Counted from the stretch's first letter, positions 35,183 to 45,700 are shown. The stretch is DNA of 64,000 bases from Ohtaekwangia sp036786105 (GCF_036786105.1 NZ_DAIQRQ010000006.1:106826-170825), one strand, 5' to 3'. The notes: generated by a model from the letters alone, not told the origin. Program-made: numbers and translations.

Positions 35183-35701
35183 ATGAAACGATATTTACTA
35201 TTCGCAATTCCTCTCATTGCCTTTGCCTGCGGAAAACAGGAAATAAAAGAACCCGTGGAATATAAAGGTCCACTGCGCGAAGTGGAAAAAATGGAAATGT
35301 TCTATACAGAGAATGATCGCGTAAAAGTAAAGATGCTGGCTGACCTGGTATATGAATTTCAAAATGGCGACCGTGAATTTCCGAAAGGTATATACCTGGA
35401 GTTCTACGATATATTCGGCAAGCTGGAATCTACCTTAAAAGCGAATCATGCGTATTACTTTAAAGAGCAGGATCAGTGGCGCGGGCGTGGCAAAGTGGAA
35501 GTAAAAAATGTAGCCAAGAACGAGCAGCTTAACACAGAAGAACTTTTCTGGAAGCCAGCCGATCAAAAAATATTTACCGAACAATTTGTTACCATCCGCC
35601 AGCAAGGCGATGTGATCTACGGCCAGGGATTAACCGCGAAACAGGATCTTTCTGATTATGTAATCACACATCCGGAAGGAGAGTTGGAAGTACACGAATA
35701 A
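35183..35701 (+). CDS. lptC: LPS export protein LptC
   Basis: A 172-residue lipoprotein that starts at the ATG at 35183 (MKRYLLFAIPLIAFACGKQE, with Cys16 as the lipidated residue). The GTG at 35162 lies within the terminator stem. The body is a beta-jellyroll with VKVKMLADLVYEFQNGDREF, YLEFYDIFGKLESTLKANHA, AKNEQLNTEELFWKP and YGQGLTAKQDLSDYVITHPEG, which match the LptC/OstA-like fold that passes lipopolysaccharide from LptB2FG to LptA. Bacteroidota LptC is often a lipoprotein and not a single-pass membrane protein. The stop codon starts an AGCTGCGAGC-type repeat. Confidence 0.88.
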   Translation: MKRYLLFAIPLIAFACGKQEIKEPVEYKGPLREVEKMEMFYTENDRVKVKMLADLVYEFQNGDREFPKGIYLEFYDIFGKLESTLKANHAYYFKEQDQWRGRGKVEVKNVAKNEQLNTEELFWKPADQKIFTEQFVTIRQQGDVIYGQGLTAKQDLSDYVITHPEGELEVHE

Positions 35702-35875
35702 ATAGCTGTGAGTTGCGAGCTTCCAGCTGCGAGGTGTGGTGTGTGAAGGGTGTGTTGGTTCCCACAGAACTCACAGAAAAGCACAGAAGACTCGCTCCGT
35801 CCCCAGTAACCAGATGCCTGCAGCCAGCAGCTTTTTTTCTCACAGCTCGTAGCTCAAAGCTCGCAGCTATTTCCT
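35699..35875. repeat. Inverted AGCTGCGAGC-family repeat between lptC and yicC
   Basis: The convergent gap carries the left arm ATAGCTGTGAGTTGCGAGCT (from 35702) and the right arm ending AGCTCGCAGCTATT (to 35871). Between them lie CACAGAACTCACAGAAAAGC (35764) and CCAGATGCCTGCAGCCAGCA (35810). Bases 35839-35871 equal the reverse complement of 3366-3398 at 31 of 33 positions. Both arms start next to a stop codon. Confidence 0.8.
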
Positions 35876-36752
35876 ACAGTACGTTATTCAGTTGCTCTTT
35901 GATCTTCTCCAGTTCTTCTTTCATAACCACCACGTGTTTCTGAATGTCGGCATCATTTGCTTTGGAGCCGATGGTGTTTATTTCGCGGCCAATCTCCTGT
36001 GAAATGAATCCTAACTTTTTACCATTCGATTGTTGCTCGGCTAATATCTGCATGAAGTAGTTGAGGTGCGAACGAAGCCTCACCTTCTCTTCGTTGATAT
36101 CAAGTTTTTCGATATAGAAGATAATCTCCTGCTCCAGACGATTGGTATCATACCCTTCTTCTCCGAAAAATGATACTATATTTCCTTTCAATCTTTCACG
36201 AATGCGTTGAACACGCTTGGGATCGAGGTCCTCTATTTTCTTCAGTTGTTCGCCAATCACACCACAGCATTCCTTCAACATCTTTTCCAATACACTTCCT
36301 TCGGCTTTGCGGAACTGATCGCATTTCTGAATAGCATCTACCACCGCTTTTTTAATCTGCTCCCATTCCTCTTCGTTGCTGTCTTCCCGGAGGTTGCTTT
36401 GAATAACATCCGGAGAAGTCAGTGCCAGTTGAAAGAGCTGATCATGTGGAGCTACCACTCTGTCGGCAAGCTTCTTCAACTGCTGGTAGTACGACACGAA
36501 CAGGGCTTCGTTGTAAATCTGCTTCATCGACTCATCACCATAGCGTTGGTATTCGATCGCGATCTGTACTTTACCACGCTCGAGCTTTTCGCTGATGAGG
36601 TTTCGTACTTCTATTTCGCGTTCTGAAAACAGCTTGGGCAACCGGAGGTTCAGGTCGAGGAATTTGGAATTCAGACTTTTTATTTCAACGCTGATCTGCA
36701 GCCGGCCATCATCGTAAGCGGACTGGCCGAAGCCTGTCATGGATTTTATCAT
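35874..36752 (-). CDS. yicC: YicC family endoribonuclease
   Basis: A 292-residue cytosolic protein of the YicC family, described as an RNase acting on small RNAs in E. coli. The N-terminal YicC_N domain begins MIKSMTGFGQSAYDDGRLQ, with EIKSLNSKFLDLNLRLP. The C-terminal DUF1732 part holds the acidic residues EQEIIFYIEKLDINEEKVRL and the last helix GREINTIGSKANDADIQ. Length matches the family (about 290). It lies 93 bases downstream of the 1099-residue gene, with a terminator between. Confidence 0.92.
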   Translation of the reverse strand: MIKSMTGFGQSAYDDGRLQISVEIKSLNSKFLDLNLRLPKLFSEREIEVRNLISEKLERGKVQIAIEYQRYGDESMKQIYNEALFVSYYQQLKKLADRVVAPHDQLFQLALTSPDVIQSNLREDSNEEEWEQIKKAVVDAIQKCDQFRKAEGSVLEKMLKECCGVIGEQLKKIEDLDPKRVQRIRERLKGNIVSFFGEEGYDTNRLEQEIIFYIEKLDINEEKVRLRSHLNYFMQILAEQQSNGKKLGFISQEIGREINTIGSKANDADIQKHVVVMKEELEKIKEQLNNVL

Positions 36753-36764
36753 AGGGTGAATTTA

Positions 36765-36800
36765 TAAAACAAAGGAACGGAAATAAATCCGTTCCTTTGT
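36765..36800 (-). terminator. Terminator of the 1099-residue gene
   Basis: A 13-base perfect stem, ACAAAGGAACGGA (36769-36781) with TCCGTTCCTTTGT (36788-36800), loop of six; on the minus strand TTTT follows. Confidence 0.85.
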
Positions 36801-36845
36801 GCGGCCTGCAAGATAGCAGACGCAAATCAATATCTGTAGTGTATA

Positions 36846-39800
36846 TCAGAAATCGTATCCCAGTGTTATGTGCAGTTTGGGGTTGCCCACATCATAGTTC
36901 TCTACCGGCCATGCCAGGTCGAACTTCACATAGTAGCCGAGCATCATGGTGCGCATACCCACACCGTAGCTATACAACCACGGGTTCAGGTAATTTTTGA
37001 TCTCTGCCTGAAACGGTCCCTGTTGGATTACATTATAGCTCACGCTGTTATTGGAAGAGAACGGAGGTTTACCTGACCAGCTTGTGCCTATATCATAAAA
37101 TGCAGTGAATTGCATATTGCGGAAGAAGTTGGAAGAGATCGGCCCGTTCGCCAGCGCGCGGATCAACGGCACGCGAAGCTCTGCATTAAACAACATTACG
37201 CTGTTGCCAAACAGTGTACCATAATCAAACCCGCGCAGGGCTGTGGCATATTCCATAAACAATATATCCTGGTTGGCCGTAGCGACACCGAGCGGATTCG
37301 GCTGGCCTTTGCTGGTAGTGCCGGTATAGTGTGTTTTGTTAAATAACCAGTTATCCATACCGCCCAGCATATATACTTTGGGAGAATTGCCGAAGAAGGT
37401 TCCTGCATAACCACGCACCGCCAACACAATCTCTTTATAGATCTGCTGATAGTGACGAATGTCTGCCGTAACCTGTGTAAAGCTCAGGTCTTTGTTGTTC
37501 AATCCCTGATGATGCTGAAAGCTTATTTTACCACGCGTTCCTTCTATCAGGTTCAGGCCGGTAGATACAGAGTTATCATACACCAATTCAGAACGTATAC
37601 CTGCATAATAGTTAGTAACAGGAACCGCCGTTGGCGGATTGGACGGGAAATCAGAAACACCGAGATCGATAGAGCGGGCTGAAGCTCCGAATGGTTTCAG
37701 GGTAAAACGAATGCGATCGGAGATCGGCAGGGAAGCACTCACTTCGAAGCGGTTCAACGTATATTTATACTCTTCGCTTACCAGGTTATCAGCAGTTTCA
37801 ATAGTATTCCAGCGGATGGCTTTACGATCGAAGCGAACGCTGAAGTCAATGAGTGATGGCAAATACTGGAACTCGGCATATACATCGCCACCTTGCAGAT
37901 TTATGGGCACCATCAATCCTCCTATAAACCGGTAATTCTCCAGCATATCATTCATCTGTGTTTCGAGCAACAAACCGACACCCCGAAGCTGATCTACCAC
38001 CAGTGAAGTAACCAGGTTATCAGCACTGAACTTCGATTCGTATGGGAACGGGCCGGTAATGCGACTCTTATCACGCGCTTTAATATAGCGGGTAAGGAAC
38101 GACTCCGAAGGTTGTGCCTGCTTTACAGCTTCATCTTCAAAAGTATAATTATCGGTATTCACCACATCCGGTTTCTTTTCTTGCGGCTTCGGAATAGAAT
38201 CCGCTTTTACCTTTACTGTATCATGATGCACGGTGGCTGAGTCTGGATGCGTTACGGTTGTGGTGTCTTTATCTTTCTGCGATTCTTTGAGGCGGGCATT
38301 GAGCAGATCTTTAATGCTCATGTTCTTGTTATTGTCTTCCTGCTTGCGCTTCTCGCGGATAACACGTGCCTGCTGCAATTCTTTTCTTCGCGTAGCTGGC
38401 GTAAATACCTGTCGCCCGACATTAAAACTGCGATCGAGGTATATATGCTGTTTCTGATTTTCTGTCACCACCATGGCGAGCGTTCCGGTGGAAACATTGA
38501 GATCATAATGCTGAATGCTTGACGAAAAATTTGTTACCTGTGTATAGATGCCTGTTGAGCGATTGTATTTGAACAGGTTGGTGATACCTCGCTGATCGCT
38601 CAGGTAATAAAAATTATTCTCATCGCTGGCAATCGGTCCTATATCTTTACTCAACGTGTTGGTAACGCGTTTCACTACAAGGTTAGAGCTGTCGAGATCA
38701 AACACAAAAAGATTATAGTTACTGCTTAGTTTGCCGAACTCTGGTTTCAGATTGGCGCGCAGTGTATCGTTCGTGCGATTGGAGCTGAACACAATGCGGT
38801 TGCTATTTGGAATAAAGGTAGGATCAAGATCATCAAACAAGTCGTTGGTCAATCTTTTCACGCGATCTCTGCGGGCGCTCAACAGAAACAGATCGCTCTT
38901 GCCTTCGAAGTCGGCACTGAGTATCACCAGGCGGCCATTGCCGGAAAAGCTGAAGCTGCGCACATTGCTGAACTTTTCCAGCGCACGCGGCTGTTTACTA
39001 TTGGTGCTCAGATCGTAGAGCCAGAATACATATTCACCGTGTTTCACACCAATCACACCCAGCGTGTTGGCATCAGACCATGCGATGAGCGGTTGCCGGT
39101 AGTCTACCCGTTGATTGATTACTTTGCTGCCACCGGAAATAATCGTTTTGGTTTTGCCACTTTCCAGTGAACGAATGCGAATAATATACCTGCCGCGGTC
39201 GTTCTCTGCATACGCAATGTGCCGCCCGTCAGGACTGACTTTTACGGTTGTATATTCTGTTGTTCTGTTGTTGGGCGATTCAAAAATAGTAGAGTCAGAA
39301 GGACTCACATACGATTTACTTACCACGGCTTCCATTTCGGAATAGTATCGCTGCCACTCCGTAAGCATTTGCCGGAAGTTGATGCCGAGTGTGATCAATA
39401 TGCTCTTCTCTTCGTTTCGCGTTACCCGTGTGTAGTTGAGAATATTGGCCATACTGCTCTTGCCATATTTCTCGGTAATAAAATTCCAGATTGACTGCCC
39501 GACCAGTGCGGCTTCCTTGCCTGTAAGTTTGGTAGCGCGCTTCGCTTTGCGTGTGCGCATGAGCTGGCGGATATAGTCATCCATTTCAGAAGTCCATCCT
39601 TTGGCAACATACTGCGATGCTCCCAATACAAACCACTCGGGCAAGCTCATGAGAATGGAGCTTTGAAATATATCTTTCAGGTTTCCTCCGAACATCATTT
39701 CATTTACCATGAGTTCGGATATTTTGAAAAGCAATTCTTCTTTAAACTCTTGCGCAGTACCCATGTGCGCTACTTCAATGTACGGTTTTACAAACTCGGT

Positions 39801-40145
39801 CTCGCCTCCGATCTTGTTCGTATTCCGGTTCAGCCCCATGTTGCTCTGGCGCAGATCAGACAATGAGTTGTATACAAAAACTTTTGTTTTGAAGTAAGGC
39901 GGATAGTCTATCATGTCGGTGATGCGATCGAACTCCGCTTCCAGAAATTCCAGTGCTTCCTGTGCTACACCTTTGCGCGCATCATAATAGTACACATCGA
40001 AATTTTCTCCGCTCAGGTATACCCAGTCAAACTGTCGGTATTGTATCCGGTTCTTCCCAAACACTTCACGTGCCTGCTGGGCCTGCGCCCCGGTTATCAT
40101 TACTAATAATACTACTAGCGCAAGTAATCCTCTTCGCAACATCAT
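36846..40145 (-). CDS. Fusion of degenerate peptidase, TolB-like propeller and BamA-like barrel
   Basis: A 1099-residue outer-membrane protein. Signal peptide at 1-22. Residues 23-290 resemble a gluzincin-like peptidase region, but the place where HExxH would be expected reads EELLFKISELMVNEMMFGG, so catalytic residues appear lost. Residues 300-620 are WD40/TolB-like propeller repeats (VSPDGRHIAYAENDRGRYII, FSFSGNGRLVILSADF, FIPNSNRIVFSSNRTNDTL). A Lys/Glu-rich linker follows (about 625-715). The last 380 residues form a surface-antigen (BamA-type) barrel ending in LHITLGYDF with a terminal Phe, the outer-membrane insertion signal. It may tie a periplasmic or surface sensor to a pore; the function is unknown. 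Databases tend to call such proteins TolB-like, which describes only one part. Confidence 0.75.
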   Translation of the reverse strand: MMLRRGLLALVVLLVMITGAQAQQAREVFGKNRIQYRQFDWVYLSGENFDVYYYDARKGVAQEALEFLEAEFDRITDMIDYPPYFKTKVFVYNSLSDLRQSNMGLNRNTNKIGGETEFVKPYIEVAHMGTAQEFKEELLFKISELMVNEMMFGGNLKDIFQSSILMSLPEWFVLGASQYVAKGWTSEMDDYIRQLMRTRKAKRATKLTGKEAALVGQSIWNFITEKYGKSSMANILNYTRVTRNEEKSILITLGINFRQMLTEWQRYYSEMEAVVSKSYVSPSDSTIFESPNNRTTEYTTVKVSPDGRHIAYAENDRGRYIIRIRSLESGKTKTIISGGSKVINQRVDYRQPLIAWSDANTLGVIGVKHGEYVFWLYDLSTNSKQPRALEKFSNVRSFSFSGNGRLVILSADFEGKSDLFLLSARRDRVKRLTNDLFDDLDPTFIPNSNRIVFSSNRTNDTLRANLKPEFGKLSSNYNLFVFDLDSSNLVVKRVTNTLSKDIGPIASDENNFYYLSDQRGITNLFKYNRSTGIYTQVTNFSSSIQHYDLNVSTGTLAMVVTENQKQHIYLDRSFNVGRQVFTPATRRKELQQARVIREKRKQEDNNKNMSIKDLLNARLKESQKDKDTTTVTHPDSATVHHDTVKVKADSIPKPQEKKPDVVNTDNYTFEDEAVKQAQPSESFLTRYIKARDKSRITGPFPYESKFSADNLVTSLVVDQLRGVGLLLETQMNDMLENYRFIGGLMVPINLQGGDVYAEFQYLPSLIDFSVRFDRKAIRWNTIETADNLVSEEYKYTLNRFEVSASLPISDRIRFTLKPFGASARSIDLGVSDFPSNPPTAVPVTNYYAGIRSELVYDNSVSTGLNLIEGTRGKISFQHHQGLNNKDLSFTQVTADIRHYQQIYKEIVLAVRGYAGTFFGNSPKVYMLGGMDNWLFNKTHYTGTTSKGQPNPLGVATANQDILFMEYATALRGFDYGTLFGNSVMLFNAELRVPLIRALANGPISSNFFRNMQFTAFYDIGTSWSGKPPFSSNNSVSYNVIQQGPFQAEIKNYLNPWLYSYGVGMRTMMLGYYVKFDLAWPVENYDVGNPKLHITLGYDF

Positions 40146-40147
40146 AT

Positions 40148-41212
40148 TTATTTAGGGGAAGTCCAATATACTGATTTATAACGATCAATATCCACCAGTT
40201 TGTTTAAGGAGATACCATTTTCCATCCAGCGGACTAAAACCTCCGAAAAATACGGTGTCAGGCTTACTCCTTTAGTACCCAGTCCGTTAAAAATTATTAC
40301 AGAAGGATGCTCCGGATGTGCTCCCAGGATAGGCCGGCGGTCGGGCGTTGTAGGACGCGTTCCCCATTCCTGACTTTTCCATTCATACGGAAGGTCCATC
40401 AGCTCGGTCAGTTTTTCCTCCAGTTCAACTTTTGCTCCTGCAGTAATACCCGGATCGTGATCGTGAAAATTATACGTGGCCCCTACCCGCCACTCGCCCG
40501 GATTCAAACCCGGAACGAAATAAACGCCACGATTAACAATAATATTTTCCCGGAAGGGCGCCTTTACAAGAATTGTTTCTCCTTTTAGCGGGCGTATGGG
40601 CAACCAGTTAAACCACCGGCTGGCATCAACACCGCTGCAGTAAATAATCTTCTTTGCCTGTACATTTTTATAGGTTACAGCATCGTCTTCTACCTGCAGA
40701 GATTGTTCATCGAGGTGCTCGTTCCAGATCATGCCTCCGTCTTCAATGCGTTTTTTTATCGCATTAACATAGCGCGTGGTGCTCAGGTAGCCGCACTGTT
40801 TTAGTAATAGTCCTCCGAACGGATCGCGCACCTGCGCAAAGGCGGGCGCTGAAAATATAGTCTCGATATAGCCGGCATACGCAGGCTCTGCGCTTCGTGC
40901 CATCCACTCGTTCTGTTCTTCGATGGAAAGGAACGGACGGTACAAAGGCATGGGAAAGAAAAATTTTTCCTCTGCCCGAGTTTCTTCCTGTTTGTAAAAA
41001 TCGTGGAGATAGGGGAACAGCATATCCGCCATCCAGGTCTTTACCATTTTTTTGCCCGTAACAGGATTGAACAATCCGGCGGCTACCCGCGAAGAGGAAT
41101 TGTGTATGGCATCATCAATCACCAGGATCTTGCGTCCGCGATTCAGCAATTGCACTGCCACCGCAGAACCTGCCAGTCCCTGACCGACAATTATATAATC
41201 GACTGTGTGCAC
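40148..41212 (-). CDS. FAD-dependent amino-acid-oxidase-like oxidoreductase
   Basis: A 354-residue DAO-family flavoprotein. The N-terminal Rossmann motif is DYIIVGQGLAGSAVAVQLL, followed by KILVIDDA. Later come IYCSGVDAS and a C-terminal NGLGTKGVSLTPYFSE that closes the FAD site. The GTG at 41212 is the only reasonable start; no ATG lies nearby upstream. Substrate not evident; relatives oxidise glycine, sarcosine or the methylaminomethyl group of tRNA. It ends 2 bases before the 1099-residue gene on the same strand. Confidence 0.88.
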   Translation of the reverse strand: MHTVDYIIVGQGLAGSAVAVQLLNRGRKILVIDDAIHNSSSRVAAGLFNPVTGKKMVKTWMADMLFPYLHDFYKQEETRAEEKFFFPMPLYRPFLSIEEQNEWMARSAEPAYAGYIETIFSAPAFAQVRDPFGGLLLKQCGYLSTTRYVNAIKKRIEDGGMIWNEHLDEQSLQVEDDAVTYKNVQAKKIIYCSGVDASRWFNWLPIRPLKGETILVKAPFRENIIVNRGVYFVPGLNPGEWRVGATYNFHDHDPGITAGAKVELEEKLTELMDLPYEWKSQEWGTRPTTPDRRPILGAHPEHPSVIIFNGLGTKGVSLTPYFSEVLVRWMENGISLNKLVDIDRYKSVYWTSPK

Positions 41213-41250
41213 TTCTGTTTTTACAAAGGGCTAAAATTGAAAATAAAATA

Positions 41251-41283
41251 ATTGGCCTGCTGAAAAATTCCCGGTTATTTTTG
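41251..41283 (+). promoter_or_regulatory. Promoter giving a probably leaderless MBL hydrolase mRNA
   Basis: ATTG (41251-41254), a 21-base spacer and TATTTTTG (41276-41283), an exact TAnnTTTG. The ATG follows only 4 bases later, where the transcription start itself is expected. Confidence 0.6.
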
Positions 41284-41287
41284 GCGC

Positions 41288-41929
41288 ATGCTTCAGCTAC
41301 AGAGTTTTGTTTTTAATCCTTTGCAGGAGAATACCTATGTGTTGTTCGATGAGACGAAGGAATGCGTGGTGATTGACCCGGGATGTTATGATATCGATGA
41401 ACAACACGATCTTGTTGATTTCATTGACACAAATGGTCTGAAAGTAGTAAAGCTGCTCAACACCCATTGCCATGTAGACCACGTGCTGGGCAATGCATTT
41501 GTAAAGGAGCGATATAAAACCAGGCTTTACATTCATCCGCTGGAAGAGCCGGTGTTAAAAGCTGTGAAAGTGTATGCTCCACACTATGGCATTTTTAATT
41601 ATCACGAAGCAGACCCCGATGCATTTTTAAAAGAAGGTGAACCCGTCACATTCGGCAATCAATCGCTCAATGTATTGTTTGTCCCCGGGCATGCTCCCGG
41701 CCATGTTGCGTTCTATCATACAGCTCAGAAAATTGTGATCGGTGGCGATGTACTTTTCTACAACAGCATCGGGCGCACCGACTTGCCGGGTGGCGATTTT
41801 GATACGCTGATCAGCAGCATTCACCAAAAATTGTTTACGCTACCGGATGATGTAACGGTATATCCCGGCCACGGCCCCGAAACTACCATTGGGTATGAAA
41901 AAAAGACCAACCCGTTTTGTGCGCTTTAA
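41288..41929 (+). CDS. MBL-fold hydrolase (glyoxalase II-like)
   Basis: A 213-residue metallo-beta-lactamase-fold enzyme. The metal motif is NTHCHVDHVLGN (HxHxDH), further ligands are His in VPGHAPGHVAFYH, Asp in VIGGDVLFYNSIGRTDLPGG and His in YPGHGPETTIGYEK. This set is the glyoxalase II type, which hydrolyses thioesters such as S-lactoylglutathione, although many single-domain members act on other substrates. Two metals are expected. The ATG lies so close to the promoter that the mRNA is probably leaderless. Confidence 0.92.
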   Translation: MLQLQSFVFNPLQENTYVLFDETKECVVIDPGCYDIDEQHDLVDFIDTNGLKVVKLLNTHCHVDHVLGNAFVKERYKTRLYIHPLEEPVLKAVKVYAPHYGIFNYHEADPDAFLKEGEPVTFGNQSLNVLFVPGHAPGHVAFYHTAQKIVIGGDVLFYNSIGRTDLPGGDFDTLISSIHQKLFTLPDDVTVYPGHGPETTIGYEKKTNPFCAL

Positions 41930-42029
41930 CGATGTAATCATCGCGTAACAATTACCCAATAACAATTCGCTACATTTGGAGTTATCGTTCCCCCCGATTT
42001 GTATATTTTGGAACTTGTGATTTGAACTT

Positions 42030-42701
42030 ATGATTCGTCATCTCCCTAACTTTCTTACGTGTTGCAACCTGATCTGCGGATGTCTGGGTATTGTATTTTT
42101 ACTGGAGAACCGCGGAGTGCCTGCAGCTTATTTTGTGTGGGCTGCGGGGATATTCGATTATTTTGATGGCTTCGTAGCACGTCTGTTGAAAGTATCCTCG
42201 CCCATTGGCAAAGAGCTCGATTCGCTGGCCGATGTTGTGAGCTTCGGTGTGTTGCCGGCACTGGTTATGTATAAACTGATTGGCGAACACACTACGAGCG
42301 AAGCATTGCCCTATATCGCATTTTCCATTGCTGCATTTTCTGCGTTGCGTCTTGCTATTTTCAATATTGATGAAACCCAAACTGACTCTTTCAAAGGACT
42401 GAATACACCAGCTAATACGCTTTTCATAACATCGCTGCCCTTGCTGCCGGCATCCTTCGGATGGCTGTATCAGCCGTGGCTGCTCGTAACCATTACGCTG
42501 GTATTTTCATTGCTGCTGGTATCGCGCATAGAAATATTCGCGCTCAAGTTCAAGAACTTTACCTGGGCCGATAACAAGCTGCGGTTTACATTTCTGTTAC
42601 TGGCCGTAGTATTACTGGCCTTGTTTCAGATAACGGCTATACCCTTCATTATACTTTTATACATAGGCCTGTCGTTAGGGGCTAAGGCATTTTCAAAGTA
42701 A
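42030..42701 (+). CDS. pssA: CDP-diacylglycerol-serine O-phosphatidyltransferase
   Basis: Membrane enzyme making phosphatidylserine, the precursor of phosphatidylethanolamine, 223 residues. The CDP-alcohol phosphotransferase motif is intact: DYFDGFVARLLKVSSPIGKE followed by LDSLADVV (D-G-x2-A-R-x8-G-x3-D-x3-D). About six to seven membrane segments are seen. Its stop lies 5 bases before the TTG start of porU, so the secretion genes may be on the same transcript. Confidence 0.93.
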   Translation: MIRHLPNFLTCCNLICGCLGIVFLLENRGVPAAYFVWAAGIFDYFDGFVARLLKVSSPIGKELDSLADVVSFGVLPALVMYKLIGEHTTSEALPYIAFSIAAFSALRLAIFNIDETQTDSFKGLNTPANTLFITSLPLLPASFGWLYQPWLLVTITLVFSLLLVSRIEIFALKFKNFTWADNKLRFTFLLLAVVLLALFQITAIPFIILLYIGLSLGAKAFSK

Positions 42702-42706
42702 ACCCT

Positions 42707-45700
42707 TTGCGCTACGCATTTACCATCCGGAACCTCCTGTTCGTTTTTCTCTTTCTGTTAACAAAGGAAAGCAGAAGTCAATCGTCTGTACTTGGCTCGG
42801 GGCAATGGTATAAAGTAGCCATCGGCAAGAACGGTGTATACAGAATTTCATTTGATGATTTCAAAAAGATGGGTTTCGATGCATCGTCTATCGACCCGCG
42901 CAAAATAAAAATATACGGTAATAAAGGCGGTATGCTTCCTCAAGCCAACAGTGTTACGCGGCCCGCTGATCTTACGGAGAATGCTATTTTCGTGCAGGGT
43001 GAAAGCGATGGCGTTTTTAATTCAGGCGACTATATTCTCTGGTATGCCGAAGGCGCAGACCACGTGCAGTACGATGTTCAGCGTGGTATATTTCAATATG
43101 AACACAATCTTTACAGCGACAAGAATTATTACTTCGTTACAGTAGGTACCGATAATGGCAAACGCGTAGCAAACATCCCGTCTCAGGGCGGTTCTTTCCC
43201 GGTAATTGAAACTTTTCAGGATTACTTCTTTCACGAAGTAGATAGTTATAACGAACTGGAATCAGGTCGCGAATGGTTCGAACGGCTGAGCCTCGATCAG
43301 CAAACGTACTCAACCGATATAGCGGGTATTGTAGAAAATTCGCCGATCAAACTGGTATCGGACGTTATGGGCCAATCCACTAAAGCATCTACATTCCAGG
43401 TATATATAAACAATGTATTGATTGCCGAACAGGCGGTGGCTTACATCACCGATTCGCAATACAGCATCAAAGGTTTTCATAAACGCGACACTATTATCAG
43501 CAATGCTGCCACTACCGGGGCCGCTGCCACCACCAAACAGGAGATCAAGTATATATATACCAAAACCACCAGTGGCATGGGCTACCTGGATTTCTTTTTA
43601 TTGAATGTTCAGCGCAGGCTGTCGCTTTACGGCGACCAGACTATATTTCGTTCAGGCGAAAGCGTAAACAACAGAACTTCTACGTTCCAGGTATCGAATG
43701 TAACCGACAATAGCACAATTTGGGATGTCACCGATCCCTATACACCGGGCATACAGCAATATAACTTACAAAACGGCATGGCTATATTTTCAACGGGCAC
43801 TTCATCTCTGAGAGAGTTTGTCGTTTTCAACAGCAATGTTCCTTCGCCTGAGTTGGTTGGTGCTGTTGCCAATCAAAATCTGCACGGGCTATCAACACCG
43901 AACCTGATCATTGTAGCGCACCCTGATTTTAAACAAGAGGCAGCCCGGCTGGCAGCACATCGCGCTGATCACAGCGGCTGGTCGTGCACGGTAGTGACAC
44001 CGCAGGAAATATATAACGAGTTTTCATCCGGTCGCCAGGATGTATCGGCTATTCGCGATTTTGTAAAACACCTGTACGATAAAAGTTCTTCTACATTAAA
44101 AGCTTTATTGCTGGTGGGTAAATCTTCTTATGACTATAAAGACCGGGTAACACACAACACCAACTTCGTAGCCACCTACGAATCACGCAACTCCCTCACA
44201 CCACTGGAGACATATTCTTCAGATGATTACTTCGGATTTCTGGAAAACAGCGAAGGCAACTGGGGCGAATCTCCGGTAGAAAGTAATAGTCTTGAAATAG
44301 GTGTAGGCCGGCTACCTGTAAAAACTGCGGAAGAAGCCACGCATGTGGTTGATAAAATTATTGCATACGATACTCACAAAGATCTGTTCGGTGCATGGCG
44401 CGAAAACATTGTGTTTGTTGCAGATGATGGCAGTAATTCTGACTCCTATACCAGTGCGCACCAATCGCAGGCCAATACACTTGCCAATGATATAGAAGCA
44501 ACGCAATCAGGATTCAACACCCGAAAATATTTCCTGGGCACTTATACTAAAACAGTAAGGCCGAGTGGTGAATCTATACCCGAAGCCACAGCCGATATAC
44601 TCTCTAATTTTAATCGTGGTGCGCTCATCATGAACTATACCGGCCACGGCAATGAACAAGTATGGGCCGATGAGCAGGTATTTACCAACCTCAATATTGA
44701 AGCGCTTGAAAATGTACGCTATCCTTTTCTGGTAACGGCTACCTGTGAGTTTGGCCGCCAGGACAATCCGGGACAAATTTCCAGTGCAGAGCTTAGTGTA
44801 TTGCAACCTCATGGTGGTGCTATAGGCCTGGTAACAACTGCGCGCCCGGTATATTCCTTTACCAATTTTGAATTGAACCAGGCATTTTACAATGCACTGT
44901 TCACGAAAGAATCCAATCACTATATTTCTATAGGAGAAGTTTTTCGAAAAACAAAAAACAACAGCAACAGCGGTGTTGGCAACCGTAATTTTTCATTGAT
45001 TGGTGATCCATCCCTCACATTGGCACTGCCATCACTGGAAGTGAACATCACTAGCATACAAACCGCATCCGGCTCCGATACCCTGAAAGCATTGTCCAGG
45101 GCAATCATCAAAGGTGAAGTAGTCGATGGAAGTGGCACGCGCCTCGAAAACTTCAACGGCACGTTGAGTTCTACTTTATTTGACAAGCAGACTGACTTTA
45201 TTACCATTGGCAAGAACAATCCCGCGTTCTCTTTCAAGCAGTGGTATAACATTTTATTCCGTGGCAAGGCATCGGTTAACAACGGCGCCTTCGAATTTCA
45301 ATTCATTGTTCCTAAGAATATGGCTTACGAAATTGGTGCAGGTAAAATAAGTGTATATGCTTCCGACTCCACACAGGCGTTGGATGCAGCCGGAACAACC
45401 TCCTCATTTAAGATTGGCGGCAGCGAAAAAAATCCTGCAATGGATACCACCCCTCCCACCATAGCGCTGTATATGGGTGACACAACATTCATTAATGGAG
45501 GCATTGTAAGCCCGAACACAACGTTGGTGGCCAGGTTGTGGGATGCCAGCGGCATCAACGTATCGGGGTATGGTATCGGAAACACATTAACTGCCGTGCT
45601 CGATAACGACAATGAGGTATATATATTGAGTGACTATTACGAAGCCGATGTAGATGACTATACCAAAGGGTGGGTAAATTTCCCGATAAGCGGTCTAACC

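Noticed and set aside
35713..35943. 76-codon plus-strand frame
   Set aside because: It translates the repeat-filled lptC-yicC gap and the end of yicC; Ser-rich junk.
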